The notes: generated by a model from the sequence alone, not told the origin. Positions 29,060 to 39,928 are shown, numbered from the stretch's first letter. The stretch: DNA of 64,000 bases from Phenylobacterium kunshanense (GCF_003254525.1 NZ_QFYS01000004.1:284570-348569), one strand, 5' to 3'. Numbers and translations: made by a program.

Positions 29060-30229
29060 ATGAGCCGTGACCTTCTGCCTGGCGTCACCGGCGTTCTGGT
29101 GCTGGCCGACGGGACCGTCCTGCAAGGCGTGGGCGTCGGCGCGGTCGGCGATGCGGTCGGCGAGGTGTGCTTCAACACCGCCATGACCGGCTATCAGGAG
29201 ATCCTGACCGACCCGTCGTACATGGCGCAGATCGTGGCCTTCACCTTCCCGCACGTGGGCAATGTCGGCACGAACGTCGAGGACATCGAGCAGATGTCGG
29301 GCTCGGCCGAGACGGCGGCCCGCGGCGCCATCTTCCGGGACGTGCCGACCCGGCCGGCCAACTGGCGGGCCGACGCCGACCTCGAGACCTGGATGACCCG
29401 GCGCGGCGTGATCGGCCTGGCCGGCGTGGACACCCGGGCCCTGACCCGGCGCATCCGCGAGCAGGGGATGCCGCACGCGGTCATCGCCCACAATCCCGAC
29501 GGCCAGTTCGACCTGGACGCCCTGCAGGCCAAGGCGCGGGCCTGGAACGGCCTCGTCGGCCTGGACCTCGCCAAGGACGCCTCCTGCCTGCAGCCCTTCA
29601 CCTACGACGAGGGCCTGTGGGACTGGAACGGCGGCTACGCCAAGGCGGGCGACAAGCCGAAGTACGAGGTCGTGGTCGTGGACTACGGCGTCAAGCGCAA
29701 CATCCTGCGGGGTCTGGTCTCGGTGGGCGCGCGAGTGACGGTGGTGCCGGCCAAGACGACCGCCGAGGAGATCCTGGCGCGCAACCCCGACGGCGTGCTG
29801 CTGTCGAACGGCCCGGGCGACCCGGCCGCGACGGGCGAGTACGCGGTTCCGGAAATCCGCAAGCTGGTGGAGAGCGGCAAGCCGGTGTTCGGCATCTGCC
29901 TCGGCCACCAGATGCTGTCGCTGGCGCTGGGCGCGAAGACCGTGAAGATGGAGCAGGGCCACCACGGGGCGAACCACCCGGTGAAGGACCTGACGACCGG
30001 CAAGGTCGAGATCGTGTCGATGAACCACGGCTTCACCGTGGACCGCGACAGCCTGCCCGAGCCGGTGGTGGAGACCCACGTGTCCCTGTTCGACGGCACC
30101 AACGCCGGCCTGGCGCTGAAGGACCGGCCCGTGTTCTCGGTCCAGCACCACCCCGAAGCCTCGCCGGGCCCGACCGACAGCCTCTACCTCTTCGAACGCT
30201 TCGCCGGCCTGATGGACCAGGCGAAGTAG
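29060..30229 (+). CDS. carA: Carbamoyl-phosphate synthase small subunit
   Basis: A 389-residue subunit. The N-terminal domain is typical ([20 protein letters not shown], then [18 protein letters not shown]) and the C-terminal class I glutaminase has the cysteine in [10 protein letters not shown] and the catalytic His/Glu in [12 protein letters not shown]. It supplies ammonia from glutamine to CarB. I chose ATG 29060 because AAGGAG lies ahead of it. Its last codons are also found in a tandem duplicated repeat beginning 160 bases downstream of the stop. The 28858-29059 gap includes a 35-base AT-rich block (28891-28925) that may be a promoter. Confidence 0.97.
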   Translation: MSRDLLPGVTGVLVLADGTVLQGVGVGAVGDAVGEVCFNTAMTGYQEILTDPSYMAQIVAFTFPHVGNVGTNVEDIEQMSGSAETAARGAIFRDVPTRPANWRADADLETWMTRRGVIGLAGVDTRALTRRIREQGMPHAVIAHNPDGQFDLDALQAKARAWNGLVGLDLAKDASCLQPFTYDEGLWDWNGGYAKAGDKPKYEVVVVDYGVKRNILRGLVSVGARVTVVPAKTTAEEILARNPDGVLLSNGPGDPAATGEYAVPEIRKLVESGKPVFGICLGHQMLSLALGAKTVKMEQGHHGANHPVKDLTTGKVEIVSMNHGFTVDRDSLPEPVVETHVSLFDGTNAGLALKDRPVFSVQHHPEASPGPTDSLYLFERFAGLMDQAK

Positions 30230-30389
30230 AGCTACGGGCTCTGTTGGATAGCTGACCACGGACCAGCACCGAACATCACGGACATGGCGACCGCGCCGAA
30301 GGCGCCTTCGAAACGGATCTGGCTGATCGGGACTGTCCGTGATGGTCGGCGCTGGTCCGTGGTCCTCAATGGACAATTCGCTCAAGCTT
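30205..30389. repeat. Tandem inverted-repeat element, copy 1 (overlaps the end of carA)
   Basis: The first of two adjacent units with a 185-base period. It contains the last codons of carA and a near-perfect 30-bp inverted repeat (30254-30283 against 30334-30363, two mismatches) around a 50-base loop. Its right end resembles the last codons of the GxxExxY gene (TGGACAATTCGCTC). The repeat is transcribed past the carA stop and could form a long hairpin. Confidence 0.8.
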
Positions 30390-30566
30390 CGGCCTGATGG
30401 ACAGGCGAAGTAGAGCTGCGGGCGCTGTTGGATAGTTGACCACGGACCAGCACTGACCATCACGGACGACAGCTGCACACACCCGGATCTGGTTGGAATG
30501 CGCCTTCGGCGCGGTCGCCACGTCCGTGATGGTCAGTGCTGGTCGGTGGCCGCTAGTGGACAATGC
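30390..30566. repeat. Tandem inverted-repeat element, copy 2 (overlaps the end of the GxxExxY gene)
   Basis: The second unit begins with a near copy of the carA end (GGCCTGATGG then ACAGGCGAAGTAGAGCT) and has a 29-bp inverted repeat (30439-30467 against 30522-30550, two mismatches). Its loop shares a 21-base segment with copy 1 in inverse orientation (GCGCCTTCGGCGCGGTCGCC), so loop and arms have been shuffled. The unit ends within the coding end of the GxxExxY gene. Confidence 0.8.
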
Positions 30567-30954
30567 GCTCGATTGTCGCCGGGCCTGATCCTCCGAAGTT
30601 CACGAGCAATCCGGTCCGAAGCCCAGTGGCCTTGAGGTAGTTGTGGAGCTGGGCGCGGTGTTCGGGCGCGATCTCTCGTGCGACCTTCAACTCCACGACG
30701 ACCAGCTCGAAGCAAATGAAATCCGGCTGGTAGGTCTGCTGAAGCTGCGTCCCCTTGTAGTCCAAACGAAGCTTCGGCATTGCCCGAAACGGAATGCCGC
30801 GCTTCGCGAATTCCAGGCCCAGGCATTCCTGGTAGACGGCCTCCAGAAACCCTCGTCCCATCACGCGGTTCACTTCGAAGACCGCGCCGCGGATCTGGAA
30901 TGTCTGCTGTTCGCAGAGCAGCGCGGACTTCGGGTCAGTCTGATCGTCGGACAT
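30553..30954 (-). CDS. GxxExxY family protein
   Basis: A 133-residue protein of the GxxExxY family: MGRGFLEAVYQECLGLEF is the namesake motif, and PDFICFELVVVELKVAREIA has the D-E-x-K pattern of PD-(D/E)XK nucleases. Members are widespread, small, and often stand alone or within rRNA insertions; their function is unproven. The last codons (IERIVH) and stop lie within an inverted-repeat element, and a second relic of the same last codons sits in copy 1 of that element near 30370. It is divergent from the ECF41 operon. Confidence 0.88.
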   Translation of the reverse strand: MSDDQTDPKSALLCEQQTFQIRGAVFEVNRVMGRGFLEAVYQECLGLEFAKRGIPFRAMPKLRLDYKGTQLQQTYQPDFICFELVVVELKVAREIAPEHRAQLHNYLKATGLRTGLLVNFGGSGPATIERIVH

Positions 30955-31031
30955 GTCCGAGGCATATCAGTCGGCCCTCAAGGGAACAATGCAAGAACAT
31001 TTATCGCCTCCGATGTTTCGTTTGGTTTCTA

Positions 31032-31058
31032 TGTCACAGCCGCGCCGGTTGCCGCGTC
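31032..31058 (+). promoter_or_regulatory. Probable ECF41 promoter (TGTCACA-N16-CGTC)
   Basis: TGTCACA at 31032-31038 and CGTC at 31055-31058, separated by 16 bases, match the ECF41 promoter motif as I recall it. Transcription would start near 31065, leaving a short leader to ATG 31088. It therefore decides the start of the first gene and suggests that the sigma factor at 32051 controls its own operon. Confidence 0.65.
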
Positions 31059-31087
31059 CTGGGTTTCGAATGGTTCGGGAGCGGGTG

Positions 31088-31480
31088 ATGCGGAGTTGGG
31101 ACCGGTGGGTTTCGGGGGGGCTGGGTGCGGGGTTCCTCGCCAACGGCGCGATGATGCTGCTGGCGCCGCTGGGCTGGTACGACGCGGTGCCGGGCGTTCC
31201 GGCGACGGGGCCGTTCAACCCGCACTTCGTGCGCGACATCGGGGCGATCTACGTCATGTGCGCCGGTGCGCTCGGCTGGTTCGCCTGGCGGCCGGCGCAG
31301 GGCTGGCCCGCGCTGAGCGTAGCGGCGGCGTGGCTGACGATGCACGCGGCGATCCATGTCTATGACGCCACCTGCGGGGCCGACCCGCTGGCCGACATCC
31401 GCCAGGACCTGATCGGCGTCTACCTGTTCGCGGCCATCCCCCTGGCGCTGGCCCTTCTCCGCAAACCGAAAGGAGCCTGA
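31088..31480 (+). CDS. Small membrane protein in the ECF41 operon
   Basis: A 130-residue membrane protein with four hydrophobic segments: LGAGFLANGAMMLLAPLGWY, DIGAIYVMCAGALGWFAW, LSVAAAWLTMHAAIHVYD and LIGVYLFAAIPLALALL. It resembles DoxX-like or DUF-type four-helix proteins but I cannot name a family. The ATG at 31088 is chosen because the ECF41-type promoter lies only 30 bases upstream. The next gene begins 2 bases after the stop, so the three genes form an operon. Confidence 0.75.
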   Translation: MRSWDRWVSGGLGAGFLANGAMMLLAPLGWYDAVPGVPATGPFNPHFVRDIGAIYVMCAGALGWFAWRPAQGWPALSVAAAWLTMHAAIHVYDATCGADPLADIRQDLIGVYLFAAIPLALALLRKPKGA

Positions 31481-31482
31481 CC

Positions 31483-32040
31483 ATGATCAGGATGATGCTC
31501 GCCCGCTGGATCGACGGGTTCGAGAAGAGCTTCGGCTATGACGCCAGCTACATGCGCCACGTGCTGCGCGTGAGCCCGGCCAGCCTCGTGAAGTTCATGC
31601 TGGGAACGCGGGCGGCGGACGTGAAGGCCGCCCCGCACGAGGCCCTCATCGCGGCCGGGCTGGTGGGTACGCTGTCGGAGGACTGCGGGCCGTGCACCCA
31701 GGTCTCGGTGGACATCGCGACGGCGAACGGCGTCGATCCGAAGGTGCTCCGCGCCATCCTGGCCGGGGACGAGACGGCCATGGGCGAGACGGCGGCCCTG
31801 GCCTACCGCTTCGCCAAGGCCAGCCTGGCGCGCGACATGGAGGCGTGCGATCCGCTGCGCGACGAGATCGTCCGCCGCTGGGGCGACAAGGCGCTGGTGG
31901 CCATCGGCCTGGCCCTGGTAGGGGCGCGGATGTACCCGACGCTGAAATACGCCCTGGGCTACGGCAAGGCCTGCTCGAAGGTGACCGTGGCCGGCGAGGC
32001 GGTGGCGCCGCACATGGCTCCGGCGGCCCTGGCGGCGTAG
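31483..32040 (+). CDS. AhpD-like protein with CGPC motif (carboxymuconolactone decarboxylase-like)
   Basis: A 185-residue helical protein with a CxxC pair, Cys68 and Cys71 in SEDCGPCTQVSVDIATANGV, the arrangement seen in AhpD/CMD-fold alkylhydroperoxidases. It also has LAYRFAKASLARD and DEIVRRWGDKALVAIGLALV. Members of this fold reduce peroxides or act on small rings. Genes of this type (CMD, oxidoreductase or epimerase) are the known neighbours and targets of ECF41 sigma factors, which supports the assignment. It lies between the membrane protein and the sigma factor. Confidence 0.75.
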   Translation: MIRMMLARWIDGFEKSFGYDASYMRHVLRVSPASLVKFMLGTRAADVKAAPHEALIAAGLVGTLSEDCGPCTQVSVDIATANGVDPKVLRAILAGDETAMGETAALAYRFAKASLARDMEACDPLRDEIVRRWGDKALVAIGLALVGARMYPTLKYALGYGKACSKVTVAGEAVAPHMAPAALAA

Positions 32041-32050
32041 GGTGGCGGCC

Positions 32051-32911
32051 ATGGACGCAGGCCTGACCGACGCCTTCGAGGCCAACCGGGGCCGGCTGAA
32101 GCGGCTGGCCTACCGGATGCTGGGGTCGGTCTCCGAGGCCGAGGACGCGGTGCAGGACGCCTGGATCCGCTGGCGGCGCGCGCCGGCCGACGTGGCCGAT
32201 CCGGCGGCCTGGCTGGTGCGCGCAACGACCCGGCTCTGCATCGACCGGCTGCGCGCCGCCAAGGCCGAGCGGGCGGCCTACAAGGGCCCCTGGCTGCCCG
32301 AGCCGCTGATCGAGCCCCTGATGGAGGATCCGGTGGAGAAGGCCGAGGAGGTCTCGGTGGCCTTCCTGCTGGCGCTGGAGCGGCTGTCGCCGCTGGAGCG
32401 GGCGGTGTTCCTGCTGCACGACGTGTTCGACCAGGACTACGCCGAAGTCGCCCGGACTCTGGAGCGCAGCGAGGCGGCGGTGCGCCAGCTTGCCAGCCGC
32501 GCGCGGGAGCACGTGCGGGATGCGCGGCCGAGGTTCGCGGTGGATCGGGAACGCGCGCTGCAGCTTGCGGGCGCCTTCATGGCCGCCGCTGCGCGCGCGG
32601 ACATGAGCGGCCTGACGGACCTGCTGGCGCAGGATGCGATCATGGTCACCGACGGCGGGGGCAAGCGGAAGGCCGCCCTCCGGGTGCTGGTGGGGCGGGA
32701 TGACATTCTCGACCTGCTCCAAGGGCTGCACTGGCGCCATGCGCTGCCCACGCTGGAGCGCCTGGCCCCCGCGCGGATCAATGGCCTGATGGGCTTCGTC
32801 ATCCACTACGACGACGGTCCGGCCACCATGGCGTTCGAGATGGATGGGGAGGGCAGGATCTCCGCCATCTATCAGGTGAGAAATCCAGAGAAGCTGCGCC
32901 ACGTGGCGTGA
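32051..32911 (+). CDS. ECF41-type RNA polymerase sigma factor with C-terminal SnoaL-like domain
   Basis: A 286-residue sigma factor. Regions 2 and 4 fill the first 165 residues (YRMLGSVSEAEDAVQDAWIR and VFDQDYAEVARTLERSEAAV), and a SnoaL-like extension follows. All three ECF41 marks are present: WLPEP (from residue 81), DGGGKR (about residue 200) and NPEKL (278-282, last ten residues). The extension replaces a separate anti-sigma factor and adjusts activity. The ATG at 32051 is preferred over an in-frame GTG nine bases before. The operon context with a CMD-fold gene and a matching promoter makes this one of the clearest calls here. Confidence 0.93.
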   Translation: MDAGLTDAFEANRGRLKRLAYRMLGSVSEAEDAVQDAWIRWRRAPADVADPAAWLVRATTRLCIDRLRAAKAERAAYKGPWLPEPLIEPLMEDPVEKAEEVSVAFLLALERLSPLERAVFLLHDVFDQDYAEVARTLERSEAAVRQLASRAREHVRDARPRFAVDRERALQLAGAFMAAAARADMSGLTDLLAQDAIMVTDGGGKRKAALRVLVGRDDILDLLQGLHWRHALPTLERLAPARINGLMGFVIHYDDGPATMAFEMDGEGRISAIYQVRNPEKLRHVA

Positions 32912-32957
32912 CTGTCCGCTCGCACGGCGGGGCCAGCGGTGATAGCGGTTCCGTCTG

Positions 32958-34874
32958 ATGGTCGGGCGGTTCGACGAGCGGTTCCTGGAGGAGATCAAGT
33001 CGCGGCTTCGGCCGTCCGACGTGATCGGCCGCACCGTGAAGCTGCGCAAGCAGGGCCGCGAGTACGTCGGCCTGTCGCCCTTCAACAAGGAGAAGACCCC
33101 CTCGTTCTACGTGAACGACGAGAAAGGGCAGTTCTTCGACTTTTCGTCCGGCAAGACCGGCGACCTCATCACCTTCCTGCAGGAGACCGAGCGGCTGAGC
33201 TTCGCCGAGGCGGTGGAGCGGCTGGCGGCGGAGGCGGGGGTGCCGCTGCCGGCGGTCGACCCGCGCGGCGCCGAACAGGAGAAGAAGCGCCAGGGCCTCG
33301 CCGACTGGCTGGAGCTGGCCGCCCAGTGGTTCGAGGCCGAGCTGCGCCGCCCGCCGGGGCGCGAGGCGCGGGCCTATCTCGAGCGGCGCGGCCTGCCGGA
33401 AGGCGAGTGGGGGCGGTTCCGGCTGGGGTTCTCGCCCTCGGGGCGGACAGCCCTGAAGGACTACCTGGTCACCAAGGGGGCGCGGCCGGCCGAACTGGTC
33501 GAGGCCGGCCTGCTGATCGCGCCGGAGGACGGCGGGGCGCCCTACGACCGCTTCCGCGACCGGATCATCTTCCCGATCCTGGACGCCCGGGGCCGGGTGG
33601 TCTCGTTCGGCGGCCGGGCGATGGATCCGCAGGCGCGGGCCAAGTACCTGAACGGTCCCGAGACGCCGGTCTTCCACAAGGGCCACCAGCTCTACGGCCT
33701 GTCGGAGGCGCGCAAGATCCTGGCGGCGGCCAAGGCGGACGAGGACCCGCCGCTGGTGGTGGTGGAAGGCTACATGGACGTCATCGCCTGCCACCGGGCG
33801 GGCGTGGCGGCGGTGGCCGCCATGGGCACGGCGCTGGGCGAGGACCAGATGGAGGTGCTGTGGCGCCACCACCCGGAGCCGACGCTGTGCTTCGACGGCG
33901 ACCGGGCCGGCCGGCAGGCGGCGTCGCGGGCGATCGACCGGGCGCTGCCGCTGCTGAAGGCCGGGCGCAGCTTCCGCTTCGCCATCGTCGAGGGCGGCAA
34001 GGACCCTGACGACGTGCTGCGCGAGCAGGGGGCGGCGGCGCTGAAGGCGCAGCTATCGAAGACCACGCCCTTCGCCGAGGCGCTGTTTGTCCGCGAGCGC
34101 GACGAGGCCGAGCCGCTGGACACGCCCGAGCGGAAGACGGCGCTGAAGGTGCGGCTGCGCAAGCTGGCGGCCTCGATCCCCGACGCGGACCTCGCGGGCG
34201 CCTACAAGGAGGACCTGCTGGCCCGCTACGAGGCCCTGTGGCCGACGCGGGAGCCGGTCTACACGGTGGGCGCGGCGGCGCGGGAGATGTCGCGCGCCGG
34301 CTGGGACAAGCGCCGGCGGGCCGCGCCGTCGGGCGCCATCGCCGAGACCAAGCAGGCGACCGAGCGGCTGCGGGCCGCGCCGCGGGCCCTGTCGGCGGCC
34401 CTGGCCATCGCGGCGGTGAAGGACCCGGCCGTCCTGGACGATTCCATCGAGCTGGTGGGCTCGCGTGGCTTTGGCGACGAGAAGCTGGACCGGCTCGCCC
34501 ATGAGCTCGTTCGTCTGCGCTACGAGACCGATCACCTGGAGATGGAGGCGCTGCAGCGTCGCCTTCTGGCCAGCGGCTTTACGCCAGAAGACCTGGCCCG
34601 GGTGGAGCGCGAGGCGGCGCGGGCCGGGGTGGCTGCGCCCTTCCTGAAGGAGAGTGGGGAGCGGGCGCGCGAACTGTGGCGGCAAGCTTTCGACTTGCTC
34701 ATGCAGCTGGAGAGCCTGGAGCGGGCCGTGGAGTCCGCAGCGCGGGACCTGTCCCGCGACCAGGACGCCAGCACCCTGATCAGCCTGAAGGCCGAGCGCG
34801 ACCATCTGCGCCGGCTGATCAACAGCGACTGGGCGCACGGCGGAGAGGACGCCCGCCCCGTTCTACCGCACTGA
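32958..34874 (+). CDS. dnaG: DNA primase, with degenerate zinc-binding site
   Basis: A 638-residue primase. It has the N-terminal CHC2-type domain, the TOPRIM core (LVVVEGYMDVIACHRAG and CFDGDRAGRQAA) and a C-terminal helicase-binding region. In the zinc domain the four ligand positions known from E. coli (Cys40, His43, Cys61, Cys64) are Ser40, Asn43, Asp61 and Ser64 here (LSPFNKEKTPSF, FFDFSSGKTG), so zinc should not bind in the usual way. The rest of the fold is intact and the protein surely works as primase; similar loss occurs, I believe, in other alphaproteobacteria. rpoD follows after one intervening gene. Confidence 0.95.
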   Translation: MVGRFDERFLEEIKSRLRPSDVIGRTVKLRKQGREYVGLSPFNKEKTPSFYVNDEKGQFFDFSSGKTGDLITFLQETERLSFAEAVERLAAEAGVPLPAVDPRGAEQEKKRQGLADWLELAAQWFEAELRRPPGREARAYLERRGLPEGEWGRFRLGFSPSGRTALKDYLVTKGARPAELVEAGLLIAPEDGGAPYDRFRDRIIFPILDARGRVVSFGGRAMDPQARAKYLNGPETPVFHKGHQLYGLSEARKILAAAKADEDPPLVVVEGYMDVIACHRAGVAAVAAMGTALGEDQMEVLWRHHPEPTLCFDGDRAGRQAASRAIDRALPLLKAGRSFRFAIVEGGKDPDDVLREQGAAALKAQLSKTTPFAEALFVRERDEAEPLDTPERKTALKVRLRKLAASIPDADLAGAYKEDLLARYEALWPTREPVYTVGAAAREMSRAGWDKRRRAAPSGAIAETKQATERLRAAPRALSAALAIAAVKDPAVLDDSIELVGSRGFGDEKLDRLAHELVRLRYETDHLEMEALQRRLLASGFTPEDLARVEREAARAGVAAPFLKESGERARELWRQAFDLLMQLESLERAVESAARDLSRDQDASTLISLKAERDHLRRLINSDWAHGGEDARPVLPH

Positions 34875-34953
34875 CGACATCCTGCGACGGAATGATCCAA
34901 GTCGGCCGTTTGTGAGTTAGTGCGCCACGGGACGTCGGGTCGAGGAGTATCGC

Positions 34954-37497
34954 TTGCATTGTCGTGAGTTCGCGCGAGGGCTGGGTCTTGGCCTCGCGAC
35001 CCTGATGTTCGGCGCTGGCATGGCGCACGCCCAGGCCGGAGCTTCAGCCCGCAGTCCGGATCCCGAACTGGACGCCGAGTACGAAGTCGATGAGCTGGTG
35101 ATCGAGGCCGCCGCCCAGCCGCGCGGGTCTGTCATCGGCGACATTCCGCCTGAGATCACCCTCGGCCCGCGCGAGATCCGCAGCCTCGGCGCAAGTTCGG
35201 TCGCCGACCTGCTGGCCGCCCTGGAGCCGCAACTGGCCAGCGGCCGGGGGCGGGGTGGCGGGCGACCGATCACGCTGGTGAACGGCGCCCGGGTCTCCAG
35301 CTTCGCCGAGATCCGCGACCTGCCCCCGGAAGCCATCGTCCGCGTCGAGATCCTGCCCGAAGAAGTGGCCCTTCGCTACGGCTACCGGGCTGACCAGCGG
35401 GTGGTGAACTTCGTCCTGCGCCGCCGCTTCAACGCCGTGACCACCGAGGTGGGGCTGCGCGTTCCCACGGAGGGCGGCCGCGCCGCCGTCGACGCGGACG
35501 TCAACAGCCTGAGGATCCAGCGCGACACCCGCCTGCAGGTCGACGTGAAGGCAGCCCGCGCCACCTCGTTGCTCGAGAGCGAGCGCGACCTCATCGACAA
35601 TTCCGCCGCGACGGCCGGCGCCGACCTGCGGCCCTATCGGACCCTGCTGCCTGAAACATCGAGCCTGGCGCTCAACACCGTGCTCGCCCGGACTCTGGGC
35701 GAAGGCGTGTCCATGAGCCTGAACGGCAGCCTCGAGAGCACCGAGAGCCGCGGGATGCTGGGGCTGGGAAGTACCCGCGTGTCTGTGCCGGCCGGCAGCC
35801 CATACTCGCCTACCGGCGAGGCCCTGGACGTGGTCCGATACGATCTCGCCCGCGGCGCCCTCCAGCGGATCGGTGACGGACTCAGCGCCCATGTCGGCGG
35901 CTCGGCCAACGGGGCCGTATCGGGGTGGCGCTGGACCCTCACCGCCAACGCCGACCTTGGCCGCACGCGCAGCCTCACCGAGCGCGGCCTCGGCAGCGAC
36001 GCATTGCAGGCGGCGGTGAACGCGGGACAGGCCGATCCGTTCGCGCCGACACCAGCGAGCCTGCTGGTCTATCGCGCGCCTGACAGGGCCCGCTCCACAG
36101 TGACGTCCGCCGACGCCGAGCTGTTGCTGAACGGGACGCTGGCCGAACTGCCGGCAGGGCCGCTGTCCGCAGCCTTCACGATCGGGGCGGAAACGCTCAA
36201 GTCCGACAGCTGGTCGGTGCGCAGCGGCGTCCGGCGCGATGCCGACCTGTCGCGCGACGTCGGCCGAGCTAAGGCGAACCTGGACCTGCCACTCGCGCGC
36301 CGCGGCGGGGTGCTGGGCAGGATCGGCGACCTTTCGCTGAATGCGAACGTCGCCGTCGATGAGCTGTCGGACTTCGGAACGCTGACGACCTTCGGCGGGG
36401 GCGTGAACTGGTCCCCGATTGAACCGGTGCGCATCATCGCCTCGTTCACGGAGGAGGACGGCGCGCCCACGGTGCAGCAGTTGGGCGATCCCGAGATCGC
36501 TACGCCGCTCGTGCGCGTCTTCGATTTCACCCGTGGCGAAACGGTGGAGGTGACGCAGGTCTCGGGCGGCAATCCATTCCTGGTCGCCGACAGCCGGCAG
36601 GTGATGAAGTTGGGGCTGACCCTGCGCCCCCTGAAGGACACGGACCTGGTGTTCCGGGCCGACTACAACCGCTCGCGCACGGAAGACCTGATCTCGGCCT
36701 TCCCCGCGGCGACAGCCGAGATCGAGGCGGCCTTCCCCGAGCGGTTCGTGCGCGGCGCGGACGGGCGGCTGTTGCAGGTCGACGTGCGTCCGGTGAACTT
36801 CGCGCGCCGCGATCAGGAGGAGCTGCGCTGGGGCTTCAACTATAGCCGCCCCTTGCGGAGCACGCGCGGGCCGGGCGCCAGCCAGGGGCCACAGCAGCCC
36901 GCCGGCGACCCGGCGCCGCCCCGCCCGGGCGGCCAGGCTCCGACGGAAGGCGCCGAACGCCGCGCGCCCGGTGGTGGCCCCGTCGGCCGCGGCTTCGGTG
37001 GTGGTCGGTTTGGCGGCGGGGCGATCCAGTTCGCGGCGTTTCACACCTGGCGGCTGGAGGATGAGATCCTCATCCGTCCGGGCGTGCCGGCGCTCGACCT
37101 GCTGGACGGCTCCGCCCTGGGCCAGTCCGGTGGCGAGCCGCGGCATCAGGTCGACGTTCAGGCCGGCGTGTCCCGCAATGGGCTGGGCGCGCGCCTGACG
37201 GCGCGCTGGCAGGAGGGGACGAAGGTCAATGGCGCGGCCTTTGGCGGCCAGGACCTGACCTTCTCGGACCTGACCACGGTGAACCTGCGGCTGTTCGCGG
37301 ACCTGGGGATGCAGCCTTTCGCCCGCGGGAACCGCTTCCTGCGGGGCGCCCGGGTTTCCCTGTCGGTCGACAACCTGTTCGACGAGCGGATCCGGGTGCG
37401 CGATGCTGTCGGAGCGACGCCTGTAAGCTACCAGCCGGACCTGGTGGATCCACTGGGGCGGACGGTGCGTCTCAGCTTCCGCAAAGTCTTCTTCTGA
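34954..37497 (+). CDS. TonB-dependent-receptor-like outer membrane protein with proline/glycine-rich insert
   Basis: An 847-residue protein with a signal peptide (LGLGLATLMFGAGMAHAQAG), a plug-like segment (LGPREIRSLGASSVADLLAA, LVNGARVSSFAEIRDLPPEA, VRVEILPEEVALRYGYRADQ) and a long beta-strand-rich barrel with a terminal LGRTVRLSFRKVFF, ending in Phe as outer membrane proteins do. A low-complexity insert of about 55 residues rich in Pro, Gly and Arg lies at about residues 640-695 (GAERRAPGGGPVGRGFGGGR), in a loop. The start is TTG 34954 with GAGGAG upstream. The substrate is unknown. It separates dnaG from rpoD. Confidence 0.8.
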   Translation: MHCREFARGLGLGLATLMFGAGMAHAQAGASARSPDPELDAEYEVDELVIEAAAQPRGSVIGDIPPEITLGPREIRSLGASSVADLLAALEPQLASGRGRGGGRPITLVNGARVSSFAEIRDLPPEAIVRVEILPEEVALRYGYRADQRVVNFVLRRRFNAVTTEVGLRVPTEGGRAAVDADVNSLRIQRDTRLQVDVKAARATSLLESERDLIDNSAATAGADLRPYRTLLPETSSLALNTVLARTLGEGVSMSLNGSLESTESRGMLGLGSTRVSVPAGSPYSPTGEALDVVRYDLARGALQRIGDGLSAHVGGSANGAVSGWRWTLTANADLGRTRSLTERGLGSDALQAAVNAGQADPFAPTPASLLVYRAPDRARSTVTSADAELLLNGTLAELPAGPLSAAFTIGAETLKSDSWSVRSGVRRDADLSRDVGRAKANLDLPLARRGGVLGRIGDLSLNANVAVDELSDFGTLTTFGGGVNWSPIEPVRIIASFTEEDGAPTVQQLGDPEIATPLVRVFDFTRGETVEVTQVSGGNPFLVADSRQVMKLGLTLRPLKDTDLVFRADYNRSRTEDLISAFPAATAEIEAAFPERFVRGADGRLLQVDVRPVNFARRDQEELRWGFNYSRPLRSTRGPGASQGPQQPAGDPAPPRPGGQAPTEGAERRAPGGGPVGRGFGGGRFGGGAIQFAAFHTWRLEDEILIRPGVPALDLLDGSALGQSGGEPRHQVDVQAGVSRNGLGARLTARWQEGTKVNGAAFGGQDLTFSDLTTVNLRLFADLGMQPFARGNRFLRGARVSLSVDNLFDERIRVRDAVGATPVSYQPDLVDPLGRTVRLSFRKVFF

Positions 37498-37898
37498 ACC
37501 GGCCGACCTTGACTCCTGGCGACTCGCGCGCCATCTGCGGGATGCGGATTTAGCGCGCTTACGACAGACATCGACGGGCCGTTGCGAACTCGGACGCGCC
37601 CCCTTCGCGGATGATGATGTCTCCCTCGATGTGCGGAAATCCCAGCGGTCGCGCCGTTTCTCCCCCTTGGGGAGCCTGCGGACACGGCCACGGGTCGCGG
37701 CGGAGAGTGCTCCGCGGCGCAATTTCCTGTGGCGTGTCCAGTTGGGTTCAGGCGTCTCCGCTGGCGTGCGCACGATCAGAACGGGAACGATTTTGGCGGA
37801 TGGCGGGTCGTAACGTCGCGGCCCCTTCAGCCTTTTCCGCCGGCCACCATTTTCGGCCTGTCTCTTGCACGGGGCGGTCGCCGATTTCGGAGAATTAG
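37498..37898. other. 400-base intergenic region before rpoD
   Basis: I see no convincing gene here: the short open frames lack ribosome sites and have poor codon use. The region must hold the rpoD promoters. The ribosome site of rpoD (GGAG near 37889) is at its right end. The middle contains a GC-rich, imperfectly palindromic stretch without a clear terminator for the upstream gene. Confidence 0.5.
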
Positions 37899-39827
<1,929 letters not shown>

Positions 39828-39894
39828 GAACTGTTGGGAAGCTGCGGAGCTTCCTGGACAGCTAGGACTGGCGCCCCGCGCGCGATGCTCTAAG

Positions 39895-39925
39895 ACTCCC
39901 CGGCCGCAAGTCCGGGGAGTTCTTT
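39895..39925 (+). terminator. Terminator-like hairpin containing the ribosome site of the M28 gene
   Basis: A 9-bp stem (ACTCCCCGG at 39895 with CCGGGGAGT at 39912) followed by TCTTTCTT. It would end the rpoD transcript, but the right arm contains GGGGAG, the best ribosome site for the peptidase ATG at 39929. Formation of the hairpin would thus hide that site. Confidence 0.7.
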
Positions 39926-39928
39926 CTT

